64,000 nucleotides of DNA from Lucinisca nassula (taxonomy: Eukaryota > Mollusca > Bivalvia > Lucinida > Lucinidae), in assembly GCA_963580285.1 (NCBI GenBank), contig OY757017.1:113726527-113790526 (forward strand). Direction: 5' to 3'. Made by a program: the position numbers and the translations under genes. Below are positions 11,240 to 23,669 of this stretch, in pieces (position 1 is the first letter of the stretch; every line of letters begins with the position of its first letter). Under the pieces are notes generated by a model. The model saw nothing but the letters and a program-made list of their open reading frames with translations. It was not told where the DNA came from and searched no databases.

Positions 11240-11335
11240 ACAGTAAAATTTCTATATTAAGACCACCTTTGGGACTTTTCAAAAGTGGACTTTAAGACCA
11301 CTTTTGAACAGTCCCAAAGGTGGTCTCTGACCGGT
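11240..11335. mobile_element. Pogo/Tigger-type MITE fragment
   Basis: Begins TACAGTAAAATTTC..TATTAAGACCACCTTTGGGA and folds back with AGTCCCAAAGGTGGTC. The same termini are complete in the copies at 55848-56042 and 58310-58520, where TACAGTAAAA and TTTTACTGT(A) face each other. TA plus CAGT termini suggest a Tc1/pogo relative. Confidence 0.65.
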
Positions 11336-11420
11336 GGATAATGCATGCAGAAAACACAAAGAAAGAATAACTACAACCTACTAAGTAAGTTTTTTATAGC
11401 AGATTTAGTCTTAATTAGTC

Positions 11421-11633
11421 TTAACCCTTATCTTGCTGAATATTCATTTAAGCCACACCCATTTTTGTTTATCAACCAATCAAATGACTTGATGTAATTT
11501 ATTGCTACAAATTCATAAACTGAATGCCAAACAGTGTAGATCCTGATCAGATGGCTTCTTCAGAAGCCATCTGATCTGGATCTACACTGTTTGCAAAGAC
11601 AGGGGTTTTCGTGAACAGCAAGATAAGGGTTAA
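11421..11633. mobile_element. TTAA-type MITE, well preserved
   Basis: Perfect terminal inverted repeats CCCTTATCTTGCTG and CAGCAAGATAAGGG lie directly inside TTAA on both sides. The centre is a hairpin, CCAAACAGTGTAGATCCTGA ... TCTACACTGTTTGC, with a GATGGCTTCTTCAGAAGCCATC stem-loop. TTAA duplication and CCC termini are the piggyBac signature, so a non-autonomous piggyBac-type family is inferred. A diverged copy is at 3305-3518. Confidence 0.85.
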
Positions 11634-11811
11634 TAGCTGACTTTTACTGTACTACTTATCTGACGCAATGGTCTTGAAATATTACCTTTGCTTGGTAGGA
11701 GGGATTCTAGTGTCTGTTCCTCAGCCATTTCTGACCTAAAAAACCAAAAGCATTATGATTAACTGTGTCATTAGGAAAAACAAACCCAGGTGACTGAGGT
11801 GAGATTATAAG

Positions 11812-11978
11812 AATCTGATATGGGGTTCTGTTGTAGGTGAGCATTTCCAACCCAAGGGATGACCGTGCTGAGCGGAACCGAGGCTACGCCGAGGTACGCC
11901 GAGGTTCCGCTCAGCATGGTCATCCTGAGGGTTGGAAACGCCCATCTACAACAGAACCCCATATTGGATTCTTTTTCT
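11812..11978. repeat. Foldback element
   Basis: Near-perfect 75-bp arms face each other around a centre near 11893. Outer arms are ATATGGGGTTCTGTTGTAG / CTACAACAGAACCCCATAT. Inner arms are GCTGAGCGGAACC / GGTTCCGCTCAGC, with a small internal (GTACGCCGAG) repeat in the loop. Open frames read on both strands are a product of the palindrome. Confidence 0.85.
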
Positions 11979-12198
11979 TGCACAACACCTCCTGTTAGTT
12001 TTGACAGCTCGTACATGTATATTGTTTACAAAATAAAAATAGTGCGGAAGTAGTTCCGGCAGTTGAATAGAATTGAAGCGCATTTATGTTAGTTGCCTGG
12101 ATCGGAACACCAGGGTCAGAACATAAATTTCTATCCCAGGGTAAAATCGCAGATTTCCTTGTCTGGTGTGCAAGAAATTGTTATCTTACATTTCTCCA

Positions 12199-12435
12199 TT
12201 AACCCATTTTGTACTGAATGGAATCTTCCACATTGTATATAGAGGAGTCCACTTCAAAATTTAGGGGTGCCAGACTGAGATGATTTTAGAAGTTGATTCA
12301 AAAATGGCTGAACTTTAAGCAAACAATGAAACCTCTGATCAGACGCCACCTTCGTTCAGCAGTGTTCGGTCTGGGCCTACATTGTTTGCCATTGAACCCT
12401 TTTCAGGTATACATATCCTGTATAATACAGGTTAA
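12199..12435. mobile_element. TTAA-type MITE with AAACA.TG hairpin
   Basis: The left end is TTAACCCATTTTGTACTG; the right end is CAGGTTAA. The internal arms are AAGCAAACAATG and CATTGTTTGCC. It contains the GGAGTCCACTTC..AAATTTAGGGGTGCCAGACTG block, in the reverse orientation to the copy at 55072-55298. Confidence 0.7.
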
Positions 12436-12727
12436 AATGATCCTTTTCTAGTTAGAAAAGTTGAAATATTTTTTATATTATGCACTGATAAAGATTGTGG
12501 ATGTTTGTTAAAAAAAATCATTCCTAATGCAGATGCACAGTTTATGTTTTTGAGCAGAAATAAGAATATATACATGCCCTTGCAAAATGTAAATCCCACT
12601 TGACTTTTCCCTTCAAAAATGGGGTTTAGCACATACTTAATGTTATGTTATGATCATTGAATATTGGGATCAAACGGGTTTCTGATGGAGGAGTGCCCAT
12701 TAACCATAATGCTCATGAAATGGTGCC

Positions 12728-13192
12728 TTAACCCATTGGTACCTGAAACCCCAAAACAGGTAATTGGCAAATAGTGCAGGCCCAGATAAGACACCACAGA
12801 AGGCAGCGTATGATCAGGACCTACACTGTTTGCAAAAAGTTCAGCCATTTTCCAAATGAGCCCCATCAAGCGATTTTGGTACTTATCGCCTATGCGAGCA
12901 GCAAAGGTTCAGGCGAGCCTGCGCATCTGCGCAGTCTTGCCAGAACCTTCGCTGCTCGCTCATACAAGCAGTGAATCAAGAGGAACCTTCTGACAGAAAG
13001 CCATATCCTTGGCCTCTCTGAATGGCTGGGCATGCGCAGTTAAAATTTGTTATGACGGAATGCTCGAAGACACAAATTCGCTTGACGTGGCTCAAATAAA
13101 GTTTGAAGATCAGAACCTTGAACCCCTAAATTTTGAAATAGACTTGCGCTATATAAAAGGAGGAAGATTCCATTTGGTACAAAATGGGTTAA
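12728..13192. mobile_element. TTAA-type MITE carrying an internal insertion
   Basis: Ends TTAACCCATTGGTACCTG and GGTACAAAATGGGTTAA. The hairpin core AAATAGTGCAGGCCCAGAT..CAGGACCTACACTGTTTGC is at 12767-12835. About 240 bp between 12860 and 13100 are absent from related copies. This extra segment includes a hairpin, GCGAGCAGCAAAGGTTC / GAACCTTCGCTGCTCGC, at 12894-12960 and looks like a second nested MITE. Confidence 0.75.
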
Positions 13193-13621
13193 TAATGGAT
13201 ATACATGTACTTAGAGAGATGGTACTCTTAAAACAAGAGGGCCATGATGGTCCTGGATCGCTCACTTGATTCATAGTGTAACAAGTGGGCCCCCAGGAGG
13301 GGAATTATTGGTCCCAAGGCTATAATTTGCATAATCTTGATGGAGGTCTAAAAGTTGAAGCTTCATACCAACTATCAAAGTATGGAGCCTTCTGGTTTCA
13401 AACAAGAAGATTTTTAAAGGCATTTTGGCCTCAGAGCTATAATTTGAACAATCTTGTTAGAGGTCCACTAGATACGATGAAGTTTCACACCAAATATCAA
13501 AGACCTAGGCCTTGCAGTTTCAGAGAAGTAGATTTTTTAAAATATTTTTCCTATATAAGTCAATGTAAAATCAAAAAGGGCACCGGGTCGGGGGCATTTT
13601 TGGCACAAGGGCTATAATTTG

Positions 13622-13919
13622 TTTTTGTTTGATTTGAGGTTTAAAGTCCCCGTCAACACTGTAAAGGTCATTTTGGAGACGTTGCTTCAAATTTTGTGGG
13701 ACTTTTACCCGACATTGAGATGAAATGACATCTCAAGCCATGTCGCCCTTTATCAATGAAATCCAATAGGGTTTATTAACATGGACGGTCCGCCTCACAC
13801 CGCGGTTCCTGGCCAGGCTTAGATCCACTAAGCCGTTTACCCGTACTAGTATGCGGGCCGGATTCAGCTCTGCATGGAAGCATTATGCAGCCCATATATT
13901 TCTTCAAGCCCCTATGGGT
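13622..13919. mobile_element. SINE (GTTTGATTTGAGG type) with 12-bp TSD
   Basis: Flanked by GGCTATAATTTG at 13610-13621 and 13920-13931, a duplication of the surrounding tandem unit. The left end is TTTTTGTTTGATTTGAGG..CCCCGTCAACACTGTAAAGG. Full-length minus-strand relative at 30837-31129 and partial copy at 60668-60822. No tRNA box is certain; family membership rests on the shared sequence and target duplications. Confidence 0.88.
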
Positions 13920-14736
13920 GGCTATAATTTGAACAATCTTGGTAGAGGTCCACTAGATGATGATACTCACTAAATATCAAAGACCTGAGCCTTGCGGTTT
14001 CAGAAGAGAAGAATTTTTCAGATTTTTCCTATACATGTATAAGTCAATGTAAAACTAAAGGGGCCCTGGGCGGGGGCATTTTTGGCTCCAGGGCTATAAT
14101 TTGAACAATCTTGATAGAGGTCCACAAGACGAAGTTTCATACTAAATATCAAACACCTGAACCTTCTGGTCTCAGACAAGAAGATTTTTAAAGGTTTTCC
14201 CTATATAAATCTATGTAATAACAAAGGGCCCCGGGGCAGGGGCATTTTTGGCCCCAGGGCTATAATTTGGACAATCTTGGTAGAGGTCCACTAGATGAAG
14301 CTACACATCAAATATTAGAGACCTGGGCCTTACGGTTTCAGAGGAGAAGATTTTTAAAGATTTTTCCTATATAAGTCAATGTAAAACCAAAGAGGCCTGC
14401 GGCGGGGGCATTTTTAGCCCCAGGGCTATAATTTGAACAATCTTGATAGAGGCCCACAAGATGAAGCTTCATACCATATAGCAAACACCTGAGCCTTCTG
14501 GTTTCAGACAAGAAGATTTTTAAAGGTTTTCTCTATACAAGTCTATATGTAAAACCAAAGGGCCCCGAAGTGGGGTTATTTTTGGCCCCAGTGCTATAAT
14601 TTGAACAATCTTGGTTGATAAAGGTCAACAAGACGAAGCTTCATATCAAATATCAAACACCTGAGCCTTCTGGTTTCAGACAAGAAGATTTTTAAAGCTT
14701 TTCCCTATGTAAGTCTATGTAAAACCAAAGGGTCCT

Positions 14737-14754
14737 GGGGGGGGGGGGGGGGGG
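14737..14754. repeat. Poly-G tract (18 bp) inside tandem unit
   Basis: Expansion of the GGGCCCCGGGG segment of a family-A unit. A similar expansion of 22 G residues is at 20072-20093. Confidence 0.85.
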
Positions 14755-15114
14755 CATTTTTGGCCCCAGGGCTATAATTTGAACAATCTTGGTAGAGGTC
14801 CACTAAATGAAGCTACAGGTATACACCAAATATCAAAGACCTTGGCCTTGCGGTTTCTGAGGAGAAGATTTTTTAAGTTTTTATTAAAAAATCCATTTTT
14901 GGCTCCCGTGACCTTGATGTGCAATGGACCGGAACCATTTGAACAACTTCAAAAGGGGACCACTTAAGGATCATTCCTGTGAAGTTTGGTCAAAATCCGA
15001 TCAGTGGTTTAAGAGGAGATGCCGTTTGAAGAAATTGTTTACACACGCACGGACGAACAATGGACGAAAAGTGATCCCAAAAGCTCACCTCATCGTTATA
15101 TGACAGGTGAGCTA

Positions 15115-15639
15115 AAAACAAACAAACAATGCTTGTCTCCTTTGTCAAATCTTTGCTTGACATATTTTTTACCATTATAATGCTCTTGATACATGTTTTA
15201 GCCCTCACATTACCATGGAAAGCACTACATTCCTATATATCTTCGATCTTCATATACTGCCAGAATCAGAAATGTTACTCGTGACACCACAGGGACATGG
15301 TTCAAACTGATTTTGCTCTTCTAGAATGAAATATAAGCGCAATAGTACATACACCACAACCTCATTATAACACAGTTTGGATATAACACCGTTTCAAGAT
15401 GGATCCCAAAAATGTATGTATAGACTATATGGAAAAATGACCATAAATGGTCATTTTAATTCTATATAATCTATATAATTTCTATATAAATAGCATAAAT
15501 GTTATTTGCAAACTTTTTAATCTTACATTATCCCATTATCCTGTTCTCTAAGTAGTACATGTGTATATCACATATGATATTCGCAAAAATTTTATCTTAG
15601 ATATTCTCATAATTTAAAATAAAGTTATAAGCTTTTTAG
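15115..15639. other. Intergenic; LINE 3'-tail scrap
   Basis: Contains a minus-orientation scrap of a CR1-like LINE 3' end near 15260-15300 (CAGAATCAGAAATGTTACTC) and a CTCATTATAACACAGTTTGG stretch near 15361. No coding signal is visible. Confidence 0.45.
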
Positions 15640-17606
15640 ACTACTTGTGCCTGAGAAATTATTCTTGTCAATATTTGGTCCATGACTTCCATTATGTCCC
15701 AGCCTCTCATGCATGTATAAAAATAGCCATCGGAAGAGATGGCAAATCCCCCGACCAAAAGCCAATATGGCCTTCAGAAGATTGTTCACCAATAGAAAGT
15801 GCACCAGAATTTAACCAGCAATATATCACAAAAGTATTGCAGTTATGGCCATCACAAGATTATACTTCAGGAGAGATAACTAAAAAACCAGGGTACTCAG
15901 AACTGTGGTTCTTGCGCATGACATGCCTGCTTAAGCTCATGCATATCTGTACAAAGTACCATCAATATGTCTTAAAGGGTGTTGGAGATCACAAGCTGGT
16001 CATACTGTTATATTGGAAGGGTAGATAACTCAAATATTTATCATAGTACCCAGAATTGTGGTACTTTGGCATGAAGTGCCATCTCAACCTTGTATACAAT
16101 TGTGCCAAGTACCATCAATATATCTCAAAGGGTATTGGAGTTATGGCCATCAAAAGGTTATATTGTCAGGGGAGATAATTAAAAAACCAGGGCACCCAGA
16201 GTTGTGGTTCTTGCACGTGACACACCTACTTAACCTCATGTACAACTGTACCAAGTACCATCAATATATCTCAAAGAGTATTGGAGATGTGGCCATCACA
16301 AGGTAGTGATTCTATATTATTGGAAGGGGAGATAACTCAAAGGGGAGATAACTCAAAAACCATGGTTCTTGTACATGACACACCGTCTCAGCCTTGTGAA
16401 CAACTGTGCCAGGTATCATCAATATATCTTAAAGGGTACTGGAGTTATGGCCATCACAAGGTAGTCACTATATTTTATTGGAAGGGAAGATAACTCAAAA
16501 ACAAGGGCAGCCAGAGTTGTGATTCTTGTGCATGACACACCGTCTCGGCCTTGTGAAGAACTGTGCCAGGTATCATCAATATATCTTAAAGGGTATTGGA
16601 GTTTTTTTTGTTTTTTGTTTTTTGGTTTTACGGCCCTTTCAAGATTATTTCACTCATATCGAGCCGATCGTTAATCAGAGGTGGGCAAAAACCGGAGTAC
16701 CGGAGAAAAACCACCTGACCTTCCGTTTCAGAACTTGGCATCTCCCATATGACCCGAGGAGGGTATTGGAGTTATGGCCATCACAAGGTAGTCACTCTAT
16801 TTTATTGGAAGGGGAGATAACTCAAAAACCATGGCAGCCAGAGTTGTGGTTATTGTGCATGACACGCTGTCTCAGCCTTGTGAACAACTGTGCCAGGTAC
16901 CATCAATATATCTCAAAGGGTATTGGAGTTATGGCCATCACAAAGTAGTCATTCTATTTTATTAAAAGGGGAGATAACTAAAAAAGTATGGCATCCAGAG
17001 TTCTGGTTCTTGCGCATGACACACAGCCTCGGCCTTGTGACAACTGTGCCAGGTATCATCAATATATCTTAAAGGCTATTGGGTTATAACTCAAAAACCA
17101 TGGTAGCTAATGTTGTGGTTCTTGTGCATGAAACACCATCTCGGCCTTGTGAACAAATGTGCCAGGTATCATCAATATATCTGAAAGGGTATTGGAGTTA
17201 TGGCCATCACAAGGCAGTCACCCTATTTTATTGGAAGGGGAGATAACTCAAAAACCATGGCAGCCAGAGTTGTGGTTCTTGTGCATGACACACTGTCTCA
17301 GCCTTGTGAACACCTGTGCCAGGTACCATCAATATATCTGAAAGGGTATTGGAATTATGGAAATCACAAAGTAGTCATTCTATTTTATTAAAAGGGGAGA
17401 TAACTAAAAAAGTATGGCATCCAGAGTTCTGGTTCTTGTGCATGACACACCGTCTCAGCCTTGTGAACAATTGTGCCAAGAACTATCAATGAATCTCAAA
17501 GGGTATAGGAGTTATGGCCATCATAAGGTTGCGTCTACGAACGGACAGACGGACGCCAGGCTAATCGCTATATCCCCCGAACCTATTTGGTCGGGGGATA
17601 AAAAAT
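15640..17606 (+). mobile_element. HINE/pearl-like element with 150-bp core (GGGTATTGGAGTTATGGCC family)
   Basis: About twelve units, with GTATTGGAGTTATGGCCATC, GGAAGGGGAGATAACTC, CATGACACACCGTCTCAGCC and AACTGTGCCAGGTATCATC blocks. A short ACGGACAGACGGACG minisatellite follows at 17539-17553. The terminal hairpin is TATCCCCCGAACC..GGTCGGGGGATA, then A residues. The left end is less clear but includes a matching AAATCCCCCGACC near 15745. Architecture equals that of the 5417-6628 and ACAAGAGGGCC elements with a different sequence. Confidence 0.8.
16602..16756. mobile_element. SINE fragment inserted in the tandem core
   Basis: The 13-base GGGTATTGGAGTT stands on both sides (16589-16601 and 16757-16769). 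It is tandem-unit sequence and acts as the target duplication. The insert starts with T-rich sequence and the TTTTACGGCCC tail of a molluscan SINE, so it lies in minus orientation. It is only about 155 bp, hence truncated. Confidence 0.75.
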
Positions 17607-17756
17607 GATTTAATCGCATCGAAATATATCAGAATATGTTTAAATTATCAATTTAAATTATAAATATTTTATAATAAATAGGTAAAAAAAAAGGTTCTTG
17701 TCGGTTCTTGACTGTTCTTGTCTGCAAATAGGGGGACCCATGCCGGTTAAAGATCA

Positions 17757-18156
17757 ATCAGAATCAGAATTGTTACTGGTGACACGTCAAATGACATTCA
17801 TACACCAGGACCTGTGATGTGGTAAGTTAGTCCCTATACTGTAACCAAAGAGGTAAATTTAGCTACACAATCCTCAGCACCTTCAGCTGTCGAAGTAATC
17901 AAATCGGGAAGAGCATTCCAATCTCTAATGGTTCTGGGGAAGAACAACTCTTTATAAATGTCAGTTCTTGCAGTAAGGGTCTGAAACGCCAGCGAATGGT
18001 GATTTCTACAATGTCTAGTTTGGGGAACAAGGTCATCTGTTGGAATGCTGGCAGCATCCTTTAGACCTTTGTATAAAAGGATTAGCCTACTGTCTTTTCT
18101 CCTTTTCTTGAGAGACTCCCATTTTAATTTTCCAAGTATTCCAGTCATGCTCCCAG
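17757..18156 (-). pseudogene. CR1/jockey-like LINE reverse transcriptase, 3' end (segment 3)
   Basis: The minus strand encodes the C-terminal part of a LINE RT ORF: a KLKWESLKKRRKDSRLILLYK block, then FFPRTIRDWNALPD near the end. The 3' untranslated tail carries TGACACGTCAAATGACATTC and ends in a GATTCTGATTCTG-type repeat (17757-17775 region). It continues upstream at 24137-24358 after removal of the transposon at 18157-24128, and then at 25970-26000. Frameshifts and an internal deletion show it is dead. Confidence 0.85.
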
Positions 18157-18639
18157 CAAGGTTGGCAAAGTATTGACCGTCCGGGAAAACCTGCCTGTCC
18201 CGGGCTGGGCAATACTCCCTCAACTGGGCAATACTGGGTAATATGGTTTTGGGATGGGTTTACTGAAAAGAACCTGTGTGTTTTATTGTATTATTGCTCA
18301 TTTAAGTTTTCTAAATTCTTAAATGCATTGTAGAGCCATATATCAGTCATATATTGAAGAGGGCATTATATCAGACTCAGATACATTGGTAGTATATAAA
18401 TGCAAATTTTACTTTTATTTACAGAAATATGTTATCATGATTATTTTTTTATTTCACAGGTGATGCATATGAATATAAATTATGAACATCAAAACATCAA
18501 CGCAGTCAGCATCATCTGCATGAGTCACCATTCCACCTCCTCCTTTCCTCTAAGCATCCTATAACAGAAGACTAATTTGGCACACTTTTGCATTCCAAGT
18601 TTATTTCTCAGCTTTGTTGAGATCAAACCAAAGTTGGAA

Positions 18640-21600
18640 CAAGAGGGCCATGATGGCCCTGGATCGCTCACCTGACCCATATGATAGAGTAACAAGTGGG
18701 CCTCGGGGAGGGCCATTATTGACCCCAGGGCTACAATGTGCATAATGTTGAGGGAGGTCTAAAAAGGTGAAGCTTCATACCAAATATCAACAAAGCTTAT
18801 AATTTGAACAATCTTGGCAAAGGTCCACTAGATGAAGCTACACACCAAATATCCAAGACCTGGGCCTTGGGGTTTCAGAGAAAAAGATTTTTTAAAGATA
18901 TTCCCTACATTAGCCTATGTAAAACCAAATGGCCCCGGGGCGGGGGCATTTTTGGCCTCAGGGCTATAACTTAAACAATCTCGATAGAGGTCCACTAGAT
19001 GAAGCTTCACACCAAATATCAAAGACCTGGGCCTTGCTGTTTCAGAGAAGAAGATTTTCAAAGATTATCTCTATATATAAAACTATGCAAAACCAAAGGG
19101 CCGCGGGGCAGGGGCTATAATTTGAACAATCTTGGTAGAGGTCCACTAGATGAAGCTCCATACCAAATATCAAAGACATGGGCCTTGTGGTTTCAGAGAA
19201 GATTTTTAAAGATTTCCCTATATAAGTCTATGAAAAACCAAAGGGTCTCGAGGTAGGGGCATTTTTGGCCCCAGGGCTATAATTTGAACAATCTTGATAG
19301 AGGTCCACTAGATGAAATTTCACACCAAATATCAAAGACCTAGGCCTTGTGGTTTCACAGAAGAAGATTTTTAAAGATATTCCCTATATAAGTCTATGTA
19401 AAACCAAAGGGCCGCCGAGACAGGGGTGTTTTTGGTCTCAGGGCTACAATTTGAACAATCTTGGTAGAAGTCCACTAGATGAAGCTTCATACCAAATATC
19501 AAAGACCTAGGTCTTCTGGTTTCAGAGAAGAATATTTTTCAAGATTTTCCCTATATATAAGTCTATGTAATACCAAAGGGCCCAAGTGGGGGCATTTTTG
19601 GCCCAAGGGCTATAATTTGAACAATCTTGGTAGGGGTCCACAAGATTAAGCTTCATACCAAATATCAAAGACCTAGCCCTTGTGGTTTCAGAGAAAAAGA
19701 TTTTTCAAGATTTTCCCTAAATAAGTCTATGTAAAACCAAAGGGCCCTGGAGCGGGAGCATTTTTGTCCCCAGGGCTATAATTTGAACAATCTTAGTAGG
19801 GGTCCACTAGGTGAAGCTTCATACCAAATATCAAAGACCTGGGCCTTGTGGTTTCAGGGAAGAAGATTTTTAAAGATTTTCCCTATAGAAGCCTATGTAA
19901 AACCAAAGGGTCCCAGAGCGGGGGCATTTCTGGCCCCAGCACTATAATTTGAACAATCTTGGTAGGAGTCCACTAGGTGAAGCTTCATACTAAATATCAA
20001 AGACCTGGGCCTTGCGGTTTCAGAGAAGATTTTTAAAGATTTTCCCTATATAAGCCTATGTAAAACCAAAAGGGGGGGGGGGGGGGGGGGGGGACCTGGG
20101 CCTTGTGGGGTGAAGCTTCATACCAAATATCAAAGACATGGGCCTTACAGTTTCAGGGAAGAAAATTTTTAAAGATTGTCCCTATATAAGCCCATGTAAA
20201 ACCAAAGGGCCCCGGAACGGGGGCATATTTGACCCCAGCACTATAATTTGAACAATCTTGGTAGGGGTCCACTAGATGAAGCTTCATACCAAATATCAAA
20301 GACCTGGGCCGTGTGGTTTCAGAGAAGATTTTTAAAGATTTTCCCTATATACGCCAATGTAAAACCAAAGGGCCCCCTGGCGGGGGCATTTTTTGTCCCA
20401 GCATTAAAATTTGAACAATCTTGGTAGGGGTCCACTAGATGAAGCTTCAGACCAAATATCAAAGTCCTGGGCCTTGTGGTTTCAGAGAAGAAGATTTTTA
20501 AAGATTTTTTACTATATAAGCCTATGTAAAACAAAAGGGCCCCGGGGCGGGGGCATTTTTGGCCCCAGCACTATAATTTGAACAATCTTGGTAGGGGTCC
20601 ACTAGATGAAGCTTCATACCACATATCAAAGACCTGGGCCTTGCGGTTTCAGACAAGAAGATTTTTAAAGATTTTCCCTATATGAGCCCATGTAAAACCA
20701 AAGGGCCCCGGGATGGGGGCATTTTTGGCCCAAGCACTATAATTTGAACAATCTTGGTAGGGGTCCCCTAGATGAAGCTTCATACCAAATAACAAAGACC
20801 TGGGTCTTACGGTTTCAGAGAAGAAGATTTTTAAAGCTCTTCCCTATATACATGTAAGCCCATGCAAAACCAAAGGGCCCCGGAGCGGGGGCATTTTTGG
20901 CCCCAGCACTATAATTTGAACAATCTCTGTAGGGGTCCACTAGATGAAGCTTCATACCAAATATCAAAGACCTGGGCCTTGTGGTTTCAGAGAAGAAGAT
21001 TTTATTTTTAAAGATTTTCCTTATATAAGCCTATGTAAAACCAAAGGGCCCCGGGGCGGGGGCTTTTTTGGCCCCAGCACTATAATTTGAACAATCTTGG
21101 TAGGGGTCCACTAGATGAAGCTTCATACCAAATATCAAAGTCCTGGGCCTTGTGGTTTCAGAGAAGTTTGATCATGATTGGTCTAACGCTGTGGCGTCTA
21201 GAGTGTTCACAAGGTTCGTATATAATTTGACCTACTAACCTACTTTTTGACCTGATATGACCCATATTCAAACTTGACCGAGATATTGTCATGATGATCA
21301 TTCTGAGCAAGTTTGATTATGACTGGACCAAAATTGTGGCCTCTTGAGTGTTCACAAGGTTTTTCTATGATTTGACCGGCTGACCTACTTTTTAACCTGA
21401 CATAACCTATATTCGAACCTGACCAGATATTGTCACAATGACCATTCTGAGCAAGATTAATGATGATTGGACCAAAACTGTGGCCTTCAGAGTGTTCACA
21501 AGGTTTTTCTATGATTTGACCTACTGGCCTACTTTTTGACCTGACATGACCCATATTCAAACTTGACCGAGATATGTCATGATGATCATTCTGAGTAAGT

Positions 21601-23669
21601 TTGATTATAATTGGACAAAATTGTGTCAGGATGATCATTCTGAGCAAGTTTGATTATAATTTGACCAAAATTGTGGCCTCTAAGGTGTTCACAAGGTTTT
21701 TCTATGATTTGACCTGCTGAACTACTTTTTAACCCTACATGACCCATATTCAAACCTGAATGAGATATTGACACAATGATCAAACTGAGCAAAGTTGATG
21801 ATGATTGGATCAAAAGTGTTGCCTCTAGTGTTCACAAAGTTTTTCTATGATTTGAACTACTGACCTATTTTTGACTCGAATTGACCCATATTCGAACTTG
21901 ACCGAGATATTGTCATGATGATCATTCTGAGCAAGTTTAATTATGATTGGATAAAAAATTGTGGCCTCTTGAGTGTTCACAAGATTTTTCTACGATTTGA
22001 CCGGCTGACCTACTTTTTTACCCGACATGGCCCCTATTCGAATTTGACTGAGACATTGTCACAATGACCATTGTGAGCAAGATTAATGATGATTGGACCA
22101 AAACTGTGGCCTTCTGAGTGTTCACAAGGTTCTTATATGATTTGACCTACTGACCTACTTTTTGACCTGACATGACCCATATTCAACCATGACCGAGATA
22201 TTGTCAGGATGATCATTTCTGAGCATGTTTGATTATGATTGGACCAAAAATGTGGCCTCTAGGGGGTTCACAAGGTTTTTCTATGATTTGACTCGCTGAC
22301 CTACTTTTTAACCCGACATGACCCATATTCCAACTTGACTGAAATATTGTCGCAATGATAATTCTGAGCAAGTTTGATCATGATTGGACCAAAACTGTGG
22401 CATCCAGAGTGTTCACAAGGTTTTTCTATGCTTTGACCTACTGACCTACTTTTTGACCCGACATGACCCATATTAAAACTTGACCAAGATATTGTCATGA
22501 TGATCATTCTTAGCAAGTTTGTTTATAATTGGACCAAAACTGGCCTCTAGTGTTCACAAGGTTTTTCAATGATTGACCTACTGACCTACTTTTGGACCCG
22601 ACATGAGTCATATTCAAACTTGACTGAGATATTGTCATGATGATCATTCTTAGCAAATTTTATGATGATCGGATCAAACCTGTGGCCTCTAAAGTGTTCA
22701 CAAGGTTTTTCTATGATTTGACCTACTGACCTACTTTTTGATACCACATGACCCATATTCGCACTTGACTGAGATATTGTCACAATGATCATTCTGAGCA
22801 AGATTGATGATGATTGGACCAAAAATGTGGCCTTTAGAGTGTTCACAAGGTTTTTCCATGATTTGACCTACTGACCTACATTTGACCCGACATGACCAAT
22901 ATTCAAATTTGACCGAGATATTGTCATGACAATCATTCTGAGCAAGTTTAATGATGATTGGACCATAACTGTGCCCTCTAGTGTGTTCACAAGGTTTTTC
23001 TATGATTTGACCTACTGACCTACTTTTTGACCCAACATGACCCATATTCAAACTTGACTGAGATATTGTCAGGATGATTATTCTGAGCAAGTTTGATGAT
23101 GATTGGACCATAACTGTGCCCTCTAGAGTGTTCACAAGGTTTTTCTATGAATTGACCTACTGACCTACTTTTTGACCCGACATGACCCATATTCAAACTT
23201 GACCGAGATATTGTCACAATGATCATTCTGAGCAAGTTTGATGATAATTGAACCATAACTGTGCCCTCTAGAGTGTTCACAAGGACTATCTATGGTTTGA
23301 CCTACTGACCTACTTTTTGACCCTACATGATCCATATTCGAACCTGACCGAGATATTGTCATGATAATTATTCTGAGCAAGTTTGATGATGATTGGACCA
23401 AAACTGTGCCCTCTAGAGTGTTCACAAGGTTTTACTATGATTTGACCTACTGACCTACTTTTTCACCCGACATGACCCATATTCGAACTTGACCGAGATA
23501 TTGTCATGATGATCATTCTGAGCAAGTTTGATGATGATTGGACCAAAACTGTGGCCTCTAGTTTGTTCACAAGAAAAAGTTTACGCACGACGGACGACGG
23601 ACGACGGACGACGACGCCGGACATCTTACGGTCACAAAAGCTCACCATGACCTTCGGTCAGGTGAGCTA
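18640..23669 (+). mobile_element. Chimeric HINE/pearl-like element with two different tandem cores
   Basis: The left end is ACAAGAGGGCCATGATGGCC..GCTCACCTGA; the right end is AAAGCTCACCATGACC..GGTCAGGTGAGCT. The core is family A (165 bp, about fourteen units, 18780-21168), then switches abruptly to family B (about 145 bp, sixteen or so units, 21169-23575). An (ACGACGG)n minisatellite follows at 23584-23618. The family-B part matches the array at 1-612. The junction near 21168 lies between TTTCAGAGAAG and TTTGATCATGATTGG. It has no coding capacity. Confidence 0.87.
20072..20093. repeat. Poly-G tract (22 bp)
   Basis: Replaces the GGGCCCC segment of a family-A unit. The following unit is rearranged (GACCTGGGCCTTGTGGGG), suggesting slippage or local deletion here. 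Confidence 0.85.

Larger units (their letters stand above)
13233..15114 (+). mobile_element. HINE/pearl-like element, ACAAGAGGGCC type, interrupted by a SINE
   Basis: The left end is ACAAGAGGGCCATGATGGTC. About eight family-A units follow, then a short ACGCACGGACGAACAATGGA minisatellite remnant near 15043, and the right hairpin AAAGCTCACC..GACAGGTGAGCTA. A SINE is inserted at 13622-13919. One unit contains an 18-base poly-G run at 14737-14754. Confidence 0.87.

Noticed and set aside
20319..23648. Overlapping minus-strand frames with repeated protein-like patterns
   Set aside because: The patterns follow the 145-165-bp tandem units and shift with each indel. They are repeat translations, not a protein family.
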